From Candidatus Thiodictyon intracellulare (lineage in GTDB: Bacteria > Pseudomonadota > Gammaproteobacteria > Chromatiales > Chromatiaceae): 15,392 nt of DNA. A model generated the notes under the pieces. It did not search any database. It was not told the origin of the DNA and worked only from the letters and a program-made list of their open reading frames with translations. Both the position numbers and the translations under genes were made by a program. The stretch is taken from the NCBI GenBank assembly GCA_016292295.1, contig JADNEJ010000257.1, positions 1 to 15,392 of the forward strand. Reading direction: 5' to 3'. Below, piece after piece: positions 6,205-14,649 of this stretch. Position 1 is the first letter of the stretch. Every line of letters begins with the position of its first letter.

Positions 6205-6221
6205 TGGTTTCAAACCGCCTG

Positions 6222-7739
6222 TCAAGCCAGGCGTTTGCGTTCGTTCGAGGGTGGGATGCCCATCGCCTCGCGGTATTTCGCGACTGTGCGTCGCGCAACA
6301 TTGATACCCTGATCGGCCAACTCATCGGCGATCCAGCTGTCGCTCAAGGGCTTGCGGGCCGATTCATTGGTGATCATCTTGCGGATCAGGGCGCGGATGG
6401 CTGTGGACGAACACTCGCCCCCGGCCGCCGTGTTCACATGGGACGAGAAAAAAAACTTGAACTTGAAGGTTCCGCGCGGGGTGTGCATGTATTTCTGGGT
6501 GGTGACCCGCGAGATCGTGGATTCGTGCAGGTCCAGCGCCTCGGAGACGTCGCGCAGGATCAGCGGTTTCATCGCCTCCTCGCCACGTTCAAGAAATTCC
6601 TGCTGTAGTTCAACGATCTTGGCGGCGACGCGCAGGACTGTGTCGTTGCGGCTGACCAGGCTCTTGATGAACCAGCGGGCCTCTTGCAGGTGACTCTTCA
6701 ACGCGATGCTGTCCGCACTCTGGTCGCTCCGCCGGATGAGCCGCGCATAGTCGGCGTTCACTCTAAGTTTAGGCGTAGTTTCCGGATTCAGTTCGACCTG
6801 CCACACACCTTCCACGCGTCGCACGAAGATGTCGGGTACAACGTACTCAGACGCGGTCTCCGCGATCAAGGTGCCGGGCCTGGGATTTAGGTGCCGGATC
6901 ACCTCCAGAGCGGCGTGGATGGCATCTTCCGGCGCGCCCAGCAGGCGCGCCAGGGCCGCTACGTCGTTGCGGGGCAGATAGTCGAACCCGTCCTCGCAGA
7001 TCGCGATGGCCAGGGCCTGCGGCGTGGCACGGTCGGGGGCCGCCGGCGCCGCCGCGGCAGAGGCGGTCAGGGGCAACTGGCGCAATTGCAGCAACAGACA
7101 CTCGCGCAGAGCGCGGGCGCCGACCCCCGCCGGGTCGAATGACTGGACCCGGTGGATGATGGTGGTGACTTCTTCGGCGGCGATCGTCGGGTCGCGCAGC
7201 GTGCTCAAGAGTTCCTCGCAGTCCGTGCGTAGGTAGCCGTTGCCGTCGATGGCGTCGATCACCGCGAGCGCAATCGCCTCATCGCGCGCGCTCAGGCGGG
7301 CCAGATTGAGCTGCCAGATCAGGTGGTCGTGCAGGGTCTCCGGGCGGCTCTGCTGGGAGAAGAGATCGAAGTCGTTGTCGTCGCTGCCTTGGTTGCCGCT
7401 CGGGAGATAATTTTCGTAGACATCGTCCCACCGGGTGTCCACCGGGAGCTCGTCCGGCATCTCGGTGGACTCGGCCTGGACCTCGCGTTCGATCGTCTGT
7501 TCCTGGACGCTGGCCGTCGGCTCCGGCGTGGCGTCCTGAACCAGGCGGGCGTCGGCGGCGTCGGCGGCCTGGAAGCGATCTGCCTCATCGCCCTCCTCGA
7601 GCATGAAATTGCTGTCCAAGACCTCTTGGATCTCCTGTTGGAGCTCCAGGTTGGACAGTTGAAGTAGCTTGATAGCCTGCTGCAACTGGGGCGTCATCGA
7701 CAGATGCTGGCCAAGTCGAAGCTGGATGGACTGCTTCAT
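6222..7739 (-). CDS. rpoN: RNA polymerase sigma-54 factor
   Basis: Sigma-54 directs RNA polymerase to -24/-12 promoters that need ATP-driven activators. It has 505 residues, slightly longer than E. coli RpoN (477). The N-terminal activator-interacting region MKQSIQLRLGQHLSMTPQLQ continues into a glutamine- and leucine-rich helix. An acidic variable region follows (about 50-130). The C-terminal part has the helix-turn-helix segment LDLHESTISRVTTQKYMHTPRG and the RpoN box ARRTVAKYRE near the end. The SNPLLE motif common at about residue 43-48 reads SNFMLE. The start lacks a strong Shine-Dalgarno sequence but matches the family start exactly. A 101-base gap separates it from lptB and may carry its own promoter. 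Confidence 0.97.
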   Translation of the reverse strand: MKQSIQLRLGQHLSMTPQLQQAIKLLQLSNLELQQEIQEVLDSNFMLEEGDEADRFQAADAADARLVQDATPEPTASVQEQTIEREVQAESTEMPDELPVDTRWDDVYENYLPSGNQGSDDNDFDLFSQQSRPETLHDHLIWQLNLARLSARDEAIALAVIDAIDGNGYLRTDCEELLSTLRDPTIAAEEVTTIIHRVQSFDPAGVGARALRECLLLQLRQLPLTASAAAAPAAPDRATPQALAIAICEDGFDYLPRNDVAALARLLGAPEDAIHAALEVIRHLNPRPGTLIAETASEYVVPDIFVRRVEGVWQVELNPETTPKLRVNADYARLIRRSDQSADSIALKSHLQEARWFIKSLVSRNDTVLRVAAKIVELQQEFLERGEEAMKPLILRDVSEALDLHESTISRVTTQKYMHTPRGTFKFKFFFSSHVNTAAGGECSSTAIRALIRKMITNESARKPLSDSWIADELADQGINVARRTVAKYREAMGIPPSNERKRLA

Positions 7740-7797
7740 CGTGGGGGCTGCGTGTGGGGTGGACCGATCGGATCTAGCAATTTGAGTGCCTGTTTTG

Positions 7798-7827
7798 ATT
7801 CTAGCCTATTCGGGCGCCATGGCGGAA
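7798..7827 (-). promoter_or_regulatory. Possible promoter for rpoN
   Basis: On the minus strand TAGAAT (7803-7798) matches the -10 consensus at 5 of 6 bases. It lies 18 bases from TTCCGC (7827-7822), a weak -35 with 3 of 6. It sits in the only sizeable gap between lptB and rpoN, about 60 bases before the rpoN ATG. Support is modest. Confidence 0.3.
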
Positions 7828-7840
7828 TGATCTGGGCGAC

Positions 7841-8566
7841 TCACATCGAGAAATCGGTGCCGAGGTAGACCTCGCGCACTTGTTGGTCGGCGAGCAGTTG
7901 CGTGGGGGTGCCGGCGGCGATCATGCTCCCGGCACTGATGATGTAGCCGCGATCACAGATGTCGAGTGTTTCGCGGACGTTGTGGTCGGTGATTAGGATG
8001 CCGATGTTGCGCTCGCGCAGGTGCGCGACGATCGCCTTGATGTCGCCGACCGCGATCGGGTCGACCCCGGCGAAGGGTTCATCGAGCAACATCACTACCG
8101 GGTCCACTGCGAGCGCGCGGGCGATTTCCAGCCGGCGGCGTTCGCCACCGGACAGGCTGAGCGCAAGCGAGGCGGCGACATGGCTGATCCCCAGCTCCTG
8201 GAGCAGTTGCTCGCAACGCCCGCGTTGCTGGTCGCGGTTCAAGTCACGGCGGGTCTGAAGGATCGCCAGGATGTTGTCGCGCGCCGAGAGCTTTCGGAAG
8301 ACCGAGGGCTCCTGGGCTAGATAGCTCAGGCCCGCCCGGGCGCGTGCGTGCATCGGCAGTTGCGTGAGGTCTCGGCCGTTCAACTCGATGCGTCCGTGGT
8401 CGCTCGGGATCAGCCCGACGATCAGATAGAAACAGGTGGTCTTGCCGGCGCCGTTGGGTCCGAGCAGACCGACTACCTCGCCCGCGTTCACCTCGACACT
8501 CACGTCGCGCAGTACCTGGCGGCTGCGGTAGCGCTTCTTCAGGTGGGCAGCGCAGAGCGTGCTCAC
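7841..8566 (-). CDS. lptB: LPS export ABC transporter ATP-binding protein
   Basis: LptB is the ATPase that, with LptF and LptG, extracts LPS from the inner membrane and drives it along the LptC-LptA bridge. It has 241 residues, the same length as E. coli LptB. Walker A GPNGAGKT is at 36-43, the signature LSGGERRR at 138-145, and Walker B VVMLLDEP ends near 164 with the catalytic glutamate. The histidine switch is in [11 protein letters not shown]. The start is a GTG that overlaps the lptA stop by 4 bases. LptF and LptG are not in the window, as is usual for this locus. Confidence 0.96.
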   Translation of the reverse strand: MSTLCAAHLKKRYRSRQVLRDVSVEVNAGEVVGLLGPNGAGKTTCFYLIVGLIPSDHGRIELNGRDLTQLPMHARARAGLSYLAQEPSVFRKLSARDNILAILQTRRDLNRDQQRGRCEQLLQELGISHVAASLALSLSGGERRRLEIARALAVDPVVMLLDEPFAGVDPIAVGDIKAIVAHLRERNIGILITDHNVRETLDICDRGYIISAGSMIAAGTPTQLLADQQVREVYLGTDFSM

Positions 8567-9207
8567 GCGCCACCCGGCTTGCCGGGCGGGGGCGCCTTGG
8601 GGGCGAGTGCCGAGGGCACCTTGGGGGTGGTCCCCGGGGGAGGCGCGGCGGTGCCGGACGCCTTGGGCTGACCGTCCTTCTTGCCCTGCGGGGTCATCTG
8701 GATCTTCACTCGGCTGTCGCCCCCCGCCTGCGCCCGAGCATGGGCCCGATCATAGACGATCCGCTCGCTGGCGATGCGGTCCGTGCCCTGGATCACCAGG
8801 GCGTCGCCGGTCAGGATCAGTTCGTCGCGGTCGGCGTCGTAGTCCATGCGCTTGGCAAAGGCCTGCATCTCGCCCTGCTCGCCGTCCATCTGCTGTTTGT
8901 AGCTGGCCGGTTCGCCCCGGGCGATGATGTACTTGATGTGGCGGTCGCTGCGGTGGTGGACCGTCACCTGATCGGCCAGCAGGCGCATGGTGCCCTGGTC
9001 GACCTGGACCTGGCCCACGTAGAGGCTGGTGCTCTTACCTTCATCGACCTCGACCTTGTCGGCCTCGATCAGCATGGGCTGCGCCGCGTCGCTCTGAAGC
9101 GCGACGGCGGTCAGGGTCGTGAGGCCCAGACCCAGGCTCAAGAGCGCCGCGACCAGCAGGGTCAAGACCGGGGGCGTGGTGGTGGTGATCATCGGTGCGG
9201 CATTCAT
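8563..9207 (-). CDS. lptA: LPS transport periplasmic bridge protein LptA
   Basis: LptA polymerises across the periplasm and carries LPS from LptC to LptD. It has 214 residues, against 185 in E. coli. A hydrophobic leader covers about residues 14-37, followed by [20 protein letters not shown], the usual start of the OstA beta-jellyroll domain. Repeats of the type [20 protein letters not shown] follow. The last 45 residues form a lysine- and proline-rich tail ([20 protein letters not shown]) not seen in E. coli LptA. The ATG at 9207 overlaps the lptC stop by 4 bases. An internal ATG at 9192 is an alternative and would shorten the N-terminus by five residues. Confidence 0.92.
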   Translation of the reverse strand: MNAAPMITTTTPPVLTLLVAALLSLGLGLTTLTAVALQSDAAQPMLIEADKVEVDEGKSTSLYVGQVQVDQGTMRLLADQVTVHHRSDRHIKYIIARGEPASYKQQMDGEQGEMQAFAKRMDYDADRDELILTGDALVIQGTDRIASERIVYDRAHARAQAGGDSRVKIQMTPQGKKDGQPKASGTAAPPPGTTPKVPSALAPKAPPPGKPGGA

Positions 9208-9806
9208 GGGGCGGTTGACGTGGTGCTGCCTTTCTCAACGGGGGCCGGGGCGACAAAGATGTGGGCGCGCCCGGGAAACTCGGCCCGGAACGGGTGGCCG
9301 TCCCACAAGCGCACGCCGGCGGCGGTCAGCCAGTCGTGGTCGCTTTCGAGCCTTACCGGATGGTCGCTCTGGGCGTACTCACGCTTGGGCCAGAGCCGCA
9401 GTTCCGAGGTCTGGAGCCGCAACGAGCGGTTCGCGCCGACACCGGCCCGGTCGATCTGGACCTGGTCGCGCAGGTGCACCTCCTGGCCTTTGGACAGCAA
9501 GAAACCCCTTTTTGATTCTACCCTCCAGGGCGGTCCGCCGGCACGGTCGAACAGAGTCAGGTGCGGCTGATCGAGTTCGGCCAGGTCCTCGTCGACATAC
9601 TGGCGCAACTGGTCTGCGGCCAGATGCCGCTCCGGCCGTCCGCCGACGTCGGTTTCGATGGCGTCGAGATCCCACACGATGTGGTTAGGGGTGCGCTCGC
9701 GCACGCGCGGGGCCGGCTCCTCGATCAGGCTTTGCAGCAGCCACCAGGTCCCGACCGCGAGCACGACGAAGAGCATCGCCAGCCGCCCCTGTCGCGTCGT
9801 CCACAC
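9204..9806 (-). CDS. lptC: LPS export protein LptC
   Basis: LptC is a bitopic inner-membrane protein that receives LPS from LptB2FG and passes it to LptA. It has 200 residues, close to the 191 of E. coli. One membrane segment (about 9-26, AMLFVVLAVGTWWLLQSLI) follows a short basic N-terminus. A periplasmic beta domain follows, with features such as HLAADQLRQYVDEDLAELDQPHLTLF. The start is a GTG at 9806. GAGGTGA six bases before it supports this choice, and an in-frame stop lies just upstream. It begins 32 bases after the end of kdsC and overlaps lptA by 4 bases. Confidence 0.9.
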   Translation of the reverse strand: MWTTRQGRLAMLFVVLAVGTWWLLQSLIEEPAPRVRERTPNHIVWDLDAIETDVGGRPERHLAADQLRQYVDEDLAELDQPHLTLFDRAGGPPWRVESKRGFLLSKGQEVHLRDQVQIDRAGVGANRSLRLQTSELRLWPKREYAQSDHPVRLESDHDWLTAAGVRLWDGHPFRAEFPGRAHIFVAPAPVEKGSTTSTAP

Positions 9807-9812
9807 GCTCTG

Positions 9813-9819
9813 TCACCTC
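9813..9819 (-). promoter_or_regulatory. Ribosome binding site GAGGTGA of lptC
   Basis: GAGGTGA on the minus strand, 6 bases before a GTG start. It decides the lptC start, because no ATG fits and an in-frame stop lies directly upstream. Confidence 0.65.
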
Positions 9820-9838
9820 ATTGTGCATCGGGTTGCGT

Positions 9839-10369
9839 TCAGACGTCCTGGAGGTAGCCGCGGTTGATCGGCTCCAGGGTGCCCTGGGCCGCCATCACCA
9901 GCTCACAGACCTCCCGGGCCGCGCCCCTTCCGCCGGGTGCACTGGTGCACCAGTGGGCGTGTTGGCGAACCAGGGTATGAGCATCCCCGACGGCGATCGC
10001 CAGTCCTACTCGGCGCATGACCGGCAGATCGATGACGTCGTCGCCCACGTAGGCGATCACCGCATCCGTGAGCCCCAGGGCGCGCTTGAGTTCCTCGTAG
10101 GCCGGCAGCTTGTTGCGCTGACCCTGGTAGACGTGGGCGACTCCCAGGCCCTCCATGCGGATGCGCACCGCCTCGGAGCGCCGCCCCGAGATGACTGCAA
10201 GGGTCACGCCAGTCTCTTGCAGCAGCACCATGCCGTGACCGTCGCGCGCGTTGAATGCCTTATATTCCAGGCCACCATCGCCCAGGTACAGGCTGCCGTC
10301 GGTCAAGACCCCATCTACGTCGAAGATCACCAGCCGGACCTGGGCCGCACGTTCCAGAATATCTTGCAT
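9839..10369 (-). CDS. kdsC: 3-deoxy-D-manno-octulosonate 8-phosphate phosphatase
   Basis: KdsC removes the phosphate from KDO-8-phosphate, the last step before KDO activation for LPS core assembly. It has 176 residues in one HAD-superfamily domain with no cap, as in KdsC tetramers. Motif I is FDVDGVLTDG, with nucleophile Asp17 and Asp19. Motif II is the serine in VISGRRS. The conserved lysine is in QGQRNKLPAYEEL, and motif III is YVGDDVIDLPVM. The C-terminal GGRGAAREVCELVM matches the family. It lies 86 bases after kdsD and precedes lptC, keeping the E. coli order kdsD-kdsC-lptC. Confidence 0.95.
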   Translation of the reverse strand: MQDILERAAQVRLVIFDVDGVLTDGSLYLGDGGLEYKAFNARDGHGMVLLQETGVTLAVISGRRSEAVRIRMEGLGVAHVYQGQRNKLPAYEELKRALGLTDAVIAYVGDDVIDLPVMRRVGLAIAVGDAHTLVRQHAHWCTSAPGGRGAAREVCELVMAAQGTLEPINRGYLQDV

Positions 10370-10455
10370 GATCCGTGAACCTAAGAAGGGGGCACTTGGC
10401 CGTAACCGAACCCAAATCGAGTGGCAACCGACCGCTGACCACTACACACTGACCT

Positions 10456-11514
10456 CTACACCACCCCCGCGCGCAGCAGATCATGCATATTCAGGGCGCC
10501 GATTGGCCGGCCCTCGCCGTCGATGACCAGGAGTCCGTTGATCGACCGGGACTCCATCAGCCCCAGGGCCTCCGCGGCCAGGGACTGTGCGGCAGCGGTG
10601 ATGCCGCCGTGAGTCATCACCGTGTCGATGATCGTGTAGCGGACATCCAGGTTGTGATCGAGGGCGCGGCGTAGGTCGCCGTCGGTAAAGACGCCGACCA
10701 AGACCCCTTGCCCATCGACGACCGCGGTCATCCCCAACCCCTTGTGCGACATTTCCTCCAGGGCCGCCATCAGCGTGCTCCCCAGGGTGACCCGCGGGAC
10801 CCGGTCTCCGTGGTGCATAATGTCTCCCACATGCAGCAACAGGCGCCGGCCAAGGATGCCGGCCGGGTGCGAGCCGGCGAAGTCCAGCGCGGTGAAACCC
10901 CGGCTCTCAAGCAAGGCGACCGCCAAGGCGTCGCCCATCGCCAGGGTTGCCGTGGTGCTGGAGGTCGGCGCCAGGCCGAGCGGGCAGGCCTCGCGGGTGA
11001 CGCTCACGTCCAGGTTCACATCGGCCTCTCGGGCCAGGGTGGAGCCGGGGCGCCCGGTCAGGGTGATCAGGGGGACGCCCAGGCGTTTGATGGTCGGCAG
11101 TATGGTCAGCAACTCCGTGGTCTCCCCTGAGTTGGACAGCGCCAGGACCGTGTCGAGCGGGGTGATCATCCCCAGGTCACCGTGACTCGCCTCCCCGGGG
11201 TGGATAAAGAAGGCCGGGCTGCCGGTGCTGGCCAGGGTGGCGGCGATCTTGCCGCCGATGTGCCCGGACTTGCCCATCCCCATCACCACGATGCGGCCCT
11301 CGCACGCCAGCAGGTAGCGGCACGCCGCGACGAAGTCCGCCGCGATGCGTTCGCGCAAGGCGCCGACCGCGGCCGCTTCGGTCTCGATCACCGCCTGCCC
11401 CAGGTCACGGATGCGGGCCTCCTGGCCGGGGGCCAGATCATGCTTGCGGGCGCCGAGTCGGCGTGGTTCGGTCATCGACAATTCTCGGGCGACGGGGTGG
11501 TTGGTCGGCGCCAT
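10456..11514 (-). CDS. kdsD: D-arabinose 5-phosphate isomerase
   Basis: KdsD converts ribulose 5-phosphate to arabinose 5-phosphate, the first committed step to KDO. It has an N-terminal SIS domain and a C-terminal CBS pair. GMGKSGHIGGKIAATLASTG and FFIHPGEASHGDLG mark the active site. ACPLGLAPTSSTTATLAMGD and DFAGSHPAGILGRRL follow, and the protein ends NMHDLLRAGVV like E. coli KdsD. From the first ATG it has 352 residues, against 328 in E. coli. A second in-frame ATG at 11475 would give 339. Neither has a clear ribosome binding site, so the start is uncertain. It is first in the minus-strand operon and divergent from mlaF. Confidence 0.94.
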   Translation of the reverse strand: MAPTNHPVARELSMTEPRRLGARKHDLAPGQEARIRDLGQAVIETEAAAVGALRERIAADFVAACRYLLACEGRIVVMGMGKSGHIGGKIAATLASTGSPAFFIHPGEASHGDLGMITPLDTVLALSNSGETTELLTILPTIKRLGVPLITLTGRPGSTLAREADVNLDVSVTREACPLGLAPTSSTTATLAMGDALAVALLESRGFTALDFAGSHPAGILGRRLLLHVGDIMHHGDRVPRVTLGSTLMAALEEMSHKGLGMTAVVDGQGVLVGVFTDGDLRRALDHNLDVRYTIIDTVMTHGGITAAAQSLAAEALGLMESRSINGLLVIDGEGRPIGALNMHDLLRAGVV

Positions 11515-11642
11515 CTTAGGCTCGGCGCAACCTTACACCAAGAGCCGGGTGAAAGCTCAGTCCTACCTGCTCGTACCGGCCGCTTCACGACGAAAAGGCG
11601 GCTGCTGCGCGGCCCTCGGTTCTTGACAAATTTCCCTGTTCT

Positions 11643-11672
11643 ACTAGAGGGAACTGTGGCTCAAAGTGTCAA
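11643..11672 (-). promoter_or_regulatory. Possible promoter for the kdsD operon
   Basis: On the minus strand a perfect TTGACA (11672-11667) is followed after 18 bases by TCTAGT (11648-11643), which matches the -10 consensus at 4 of 6. It would give a leader of about 120 bases before kdsD. Its position between the divergent operons fits. The -10 is weak. Confidence 0.35.
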
Positions 11673-11694
11673 TTATTCATGCTCTAGGTGTTAC

Positions 11695-11723
11695 TTGACG
11701 TCCATGGCTAAGACTTGGATAAT
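11695..11723 (+). promoter_or_regulatory. Sigma-70-like promoter for mlaFEDCB
   Basis: TTGACG (11695-11700) matches the -35 consensus at 5 of 6. GATAAT (11718-11723) matches the -10 at 5 of 6, with an ideal 17-base spacer. Transcription would start near 11730, about 37 bases before the mlaF ATG. The region is AT-rich compared with the genes around it. Confidence 0.6.
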
Positions 11724-11766
11724 GAATCTTTTTATTTAGAACTTCGCAACAGGCGAACCGGTTACA

Positions 11767-12732
11767 ATGGGACGGGGAGACAGTGAGTATTTCCCTGCGG
11801 ATTCCCCCTGGCACCTGCGGGACGGGGTACCGATCGGTGATGCGACCCTTGACGCGGCTAGCTCATCCGCCGCTTCCGGGTGCGCCGGAGCGGTGCCGGT
11901 TGCGACCGTGGCACCATTGCCGACCGCGCGCGATTGCCTGGTGCGGATTCGGGGCCTGAGCTTCTCCCACGGCTCGCGAAAGATCTTCGACCGGGTGGAC
12001 CTCGATCTTCCACGCGGCGCCGTGACGGCCGTGATGGGCCCGAGCGGCACCGGCAAGACCACGCTGCTGAGGCTCATCAGCGGTCAGTTGCGGCCGGACG
12101 CTGGCACCATTGAGGTGGACGGGGAGCCGGTCCAGTCGCTGGGGCGCGCCGCGCTCTACAACCTGCGCCGCCGCATGGGGATGCTGTTTCAGAGCGGCGC
12201 CTTGCTCACGGATCTCAACGTCTTCGACAACGTGGCCTATCCGCTGCGGGAGCACACGGACCTGAACCCGGCGCTTGTCCGTAAGCTGGTGTTGCTGAAG
12301 CTGGAGGCGGTCGGCCTGCGCGGCGCTCGCGACCTGATGCCGAGCGAACTGTCGGGCGGGATGGCCCGACGCGTGGCCCTGGCCCGCGCGATCGCCCTGG
12401 ACCCGATGATGATCCTCTATGACGAGCCCTTCACCGGCCAGGACCCGATCTCCATGGGCGTGCTCGTGACCCTGATCCGCCAGCTCAACGACGCGAGTCA
12501 CCTGACCAGCATCGTGGTCTCGCATGACGTGCGTGAGACCGCGAGCATCGCCGACTTCATCTATGTCATCGCCGGCGGCCGAGTGATGGCCCAGGGGACG
12601 CCGGTGGCGATCACCGCGGAGCGTTCGGCGTGGGTGCGCCAGTTTATGGACGGATTGCCGAACGGGCCGGTCCACTTCCACTATCCGGCGCCCGCCCTGG
12701 CGGCCGACCTGCTGACCCGGGGGCTGGGCTAG
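11767..12732 (+). CDS. mlaF: Phospholipid ABC transporter ATP-binding protein MlaF
   Basis: MlaF powers the MlaFEDB inner-membrane complex that moves phospholipids to or from the outer membrane. It has 321 residues. Walker A GPSGTGKT is at 91-98, FQSGALLTDLNVFDNVAYPLRE near 141 is typical of MlaF, the signature LSGGMARR is at 195-202, Walker B ILYDEP ends at 221 and the switch histidine is in VVSHDVRET. The first 55 residues are an alanine- and serine-rich extension absent from E. coli MlaF (269 residues). No in-frame ATG lies near the core, so either it is real or translation starts at an internal GTG or TTG. The promoter at 11695-11723 fits the ATG used here. The stop codon directly abuts the mlaE start. 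Confidence 0.93.
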   Translation: MGRGDSEYFPADSPWHLRDGVPIGDATLDAASSSAASGCAGAVPVATVAPLPTARDCLVRIRGLSFSHGSRKIFDRVDLDLPRGAVTAVMGPSGTGKTTLLRLISGQLRPDAGTIEVDGEPVQSLGRAALYNLRRRMGMLFQSGALLTDLNVFDNVAYPLREHTDLNPALVRKLVLLKLEAVGLRGARDLMPSELSGGMARRVALARAIALDPMMILYDEPFTGQDPISMGVLVTLIRQLNDASHLTSIVVSHDVRETASIADFIYVIAGGRVMAQGTPVAITAERSAWVRQFMDGLPNGPVHFHYPAPALAADLLTRGLG

Positions 12733-13545
12733 ATGGCCCGGCGCGCCCGGGCGCTGACGGATGGGCTCCTGAACCCGCTGGCCCGGCTCGGGCAGCGGGG
12801 GCTCAAGGCGCTGGCCGGGCTGGGGCGGGCGAGTCTGCTCCTCGTGGGCATCCTGGCGGGTTCCGCGCAGATGCTGCGGCGCCCGCGCCTGCTGCTCGCC
12901 CAGGTCTACAACGTCGGGGTCCTGTCCCTGCTGATCGTGGCGGTATCCGGCTTCTTCGTGGGCATGGTGCTGGGGTTGCAGGGCTTCTATGTCCTGTCGC
13001 AGTTCGGGGCCAAGGAGAGCCTGGGGGTGATGGTCGCCGCCTCCCTGGTGCGCGAACTGGGGCCGGTAGTCACGGCGCTCCTGGTGGCCGGGCGGGCGGG
13101 CTCGGCCCTGACCGCCGAGATCGGGCTGATGAAGGCGACGGAACAACTCGCGGGGCTGGAGATGATGGCAGTAGACCCGGTGCACCGCATCCTGACCCCG
13201 CGCTTCTATGGCGGCCTGATCTCGATGCCGCTCTTGGCCGTCCTGTTCAGCGCGGTGGGGGTGCTTGGCGGTTATTTCGTTGGGGTTGGGCTCCTCGCGG
13301 TCGATGAGGGCGCCTTCTTCGGTCAGATGCAGGCCAAGATCGATTTTCGCGAGGATCTCGTGAACGGCGTGATCAAGAGTCTGGCATTTGGTCTGGTGGT
13401 CACCTGGATCAGCCTGTTCCAGGGTTATGATGCCACCCCGACCTCCGAGGGCGTGAGCCGCGCCACCACCCGGGCGGTGGTCCATTCGGCGCTGGCGGTG
13501 CTGGCGATCGATTTTGTGCTGACGGCCCTGATGTTCGGTAAATGA
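12733..13545 (+). CDS. mlaE: Phospholipid ABC transporter permease MlaE
   Basis: MlaE is the membrane-embedded permease of the MlaFEDB complex. It has 270 residues. A basic, amphipathic N-terminal region (1-35) precedes hydrophobic segments such as [40 protein letters not shown] and [20 protein letters not shown]. The conserved REL(G)PV and [13 protein letters not shown] motifs of this permease family are present. Its ATG follows the mlaF TAG with no gap, so translation is likely coupled. It is followed by mlaD after 19 bases. Confidence 0.95.
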   Translation: MARRARALTDGLLNPLARLGQRGLKALAGLGRASLLLVGILAGSAQMLRRPRLLLAQVYNVGVLSLLIVAVSGFFVGMVLGLQGFYVLSQFGAKESLGVMVAASLVRELGPVVTALLVAGRAGSALTAEIGLMKATEQLAGLEMMAVDPVHRILTPRFYGGLISMPLLAVLFSAVGVLGGYFVGVGLLAVDEGAFFGQMQAKIDFREDLVNGVIKSLAFGLVVTWISLFQGYDATPTSEGVSRATTRAVVHSALAVLAIDFVLTALMFGK

Positions 13546-13564
13546 GGTTCTGGGAACTGGAGTC

Positions 13565-14035
13565 ATGGCGAAGCAGCACACTATCGAGGTTTGGGTCGGC
13601 GCCTTCATAGCGGTGGGGTTCATTGCGCTGTTCTTCCTAGCTATGCAGGTCAGCAATTTCAACGCCAATTCCGCCGCCGACGGCTATCGGGTGAGTGCGC
13701 GCTTCACCAACGCGGGAAGCCTCAAGGCGCGTGCTCCGGTCAGCATGGCGGGGGTGCGGGTCGGGCGAGTGGAGGAGGTGCGCTTGGACAAGAACACCTA
13801 TGAGGCGGTGGTCACCATGCGCATCGACAAAGGAGTGGACAGCATTCCGACCGACACCTTTGCAAACATCTTCACGGTCGGTCTGCTCGGCGAGCAGTAT
13901 GTCCGCCTACAACCCGGTGGAAATCAAGATTATCTGCGCGACGGTGATGAGATCACCCAGACCCAGTCGGCCCTGGTCTTGGAACAGTTGATCGGTCAAT
14001 TTCTATTCAAGAAGGCAGAGGAGGGCGGCAAATGA
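13565..14035 (+). CDS. mlaD: MCE-domain substrate-binding protein MlaD
   Basis: MlaD forms a hexameric ring anchored in the inner membrane that holds phospholipid for MlaE. It has 156 residues, somewhat shorter than the 183 of E. coli. One membrane segment (about 9-27, VWVGAFIAVGFIALFFLAM) is followed by a single MCE domain with FTNAGSLKARAPVSMAGVRV and GLLGEQYVRLQPGG. The C-terminal part, after about 135, is a short helix (ALVLEQLIGQFLF) that fits the pore helix of MlaD rings. It overlaps mlaC by 4 bases (ATGA). Confidence 0.95.
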   Translation: MAKQHTIEVWVGAFIAVGFIALFFLAMQVSNFNANSAADGYRVSARFTNAGSLKARAPVSMAGVRVGRVEEVRLDKNTYEAVVTMRIDKGVDSIPTDTFANIFTVGLLGEQYVRLQPGGNQDYLRDGDEITQTQSALVLEQLIGQFLFKKAEEGGK

Positions 14036-14649
14036 TGACGCGACGTTACTTACTGTTACTCGTGACCCTGTGCCCACTGGTGTGGGGAATGGGCGCATTG
14101 GCGTCCTCGGGCGACGCCACGGCGCTCGTGAAGCGCACCACGGAGAAGATGCTGAGCACCCTGGAGGCGCGCCGCGCCGAGGTGAACAAGAACCCGGCCA
14201 TCATCTTCGGCATGGTCGATGATATCCTGGCGCCTTACTTCGATTTCCAGAAGATCACCCAGGGCGTCCTGGGCCCGCAATGGCGCTCGGCTACCCCAGC
14301 CCAGCAGCGTGCCCTGACCGATGGGTTCAAGCAGGTGCTGGTGCGTACCTATGCGCGCTCGTTGCTCAATTATTCCGGCCAGGAGATCCGTTACCTGCCG
14401 GTGAAGCCGGGCGTGCGGGACAACACGGTGACCGTGTCCGCCGTGGTGCGGGTGCCCGGTGCGACGCCGGTGCCGATCGACTACCGCATGTATGATGACG
14501 GCGTCGGGTGGAAGGTCTATGACGTGATCGTCAATAACGTGAGCCTGGTCAGCAATTACCGCAGCAGCTTCGCCACGGAGATCCGCGAGAAGGGTATCGA
14601 CGGCCTGATCACCAAGCTGGGCGAGATGAACCGCAAGGGCCAAGGGTGA
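14032..14649 (+). CDS. mlaC: Periplasmic phospholipid-binding protein MlaC
   Basis: MlaC shuttles phospholipid between the MlaA complex in the outer membrane and MlaD. It has 205 residues with a Sec signal peptide: MMTRRY is followed by a hydrophobic stretch and a likely cleavage after ALA at residue 24. The mature part shows the family pattern VDDILAPYFDFQKITQGVLGPQWRSATPAQQRAL and later YDDGVGWKVYDVIVNNVSLV, NYRSSF. The Tgt2/MlaC fold binds lipid in a pocket. The ATG overlaps the mlaD stop. A second ATG 3 bases later is an equal alternative. Confidence 0.95.
   Translation: MMTRRYLLLLVTLCPLVWGMGALASSGDATALVKRTTEKMLSTLEARRAEVNKNPAIIFGMVDDILAPYFDFQKITQGVLGPQWRSATPAQQRALTDGFKQVLVRTYARSLLNYSGQEIRYLPVKPGVRDNTVTVSAVVRVPGATPVPIDYRMYDDGVGWKVYDVIVNNVSLVSNYRSSFATEIREKGIDGLITKLGEMNRKGQG

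Noticed and set aside
10420..10443. Hairpin between kdsD and kdsC from AGTGG and CCACT
   Set aside because: Only five pairs around a 14-base loop and no T tract, so a terminator or attenuator is not supported.
11623..11652. Second plus-strand promoter starting with TTGACA at 11623
   Set aside because: The -35 is perfect but no -10 lies at 16-18 bases. The promoter at 11695-11723 is much better.
11863..13668. Minus-strand frame of 601 codons opposite mlaF and mlaE
   Set aside because: Its protein is a histidine-, glutamine- and arginine-rich shadow of the coding strand, with no domain. MlaF and MlaE are certain on the plus strand.
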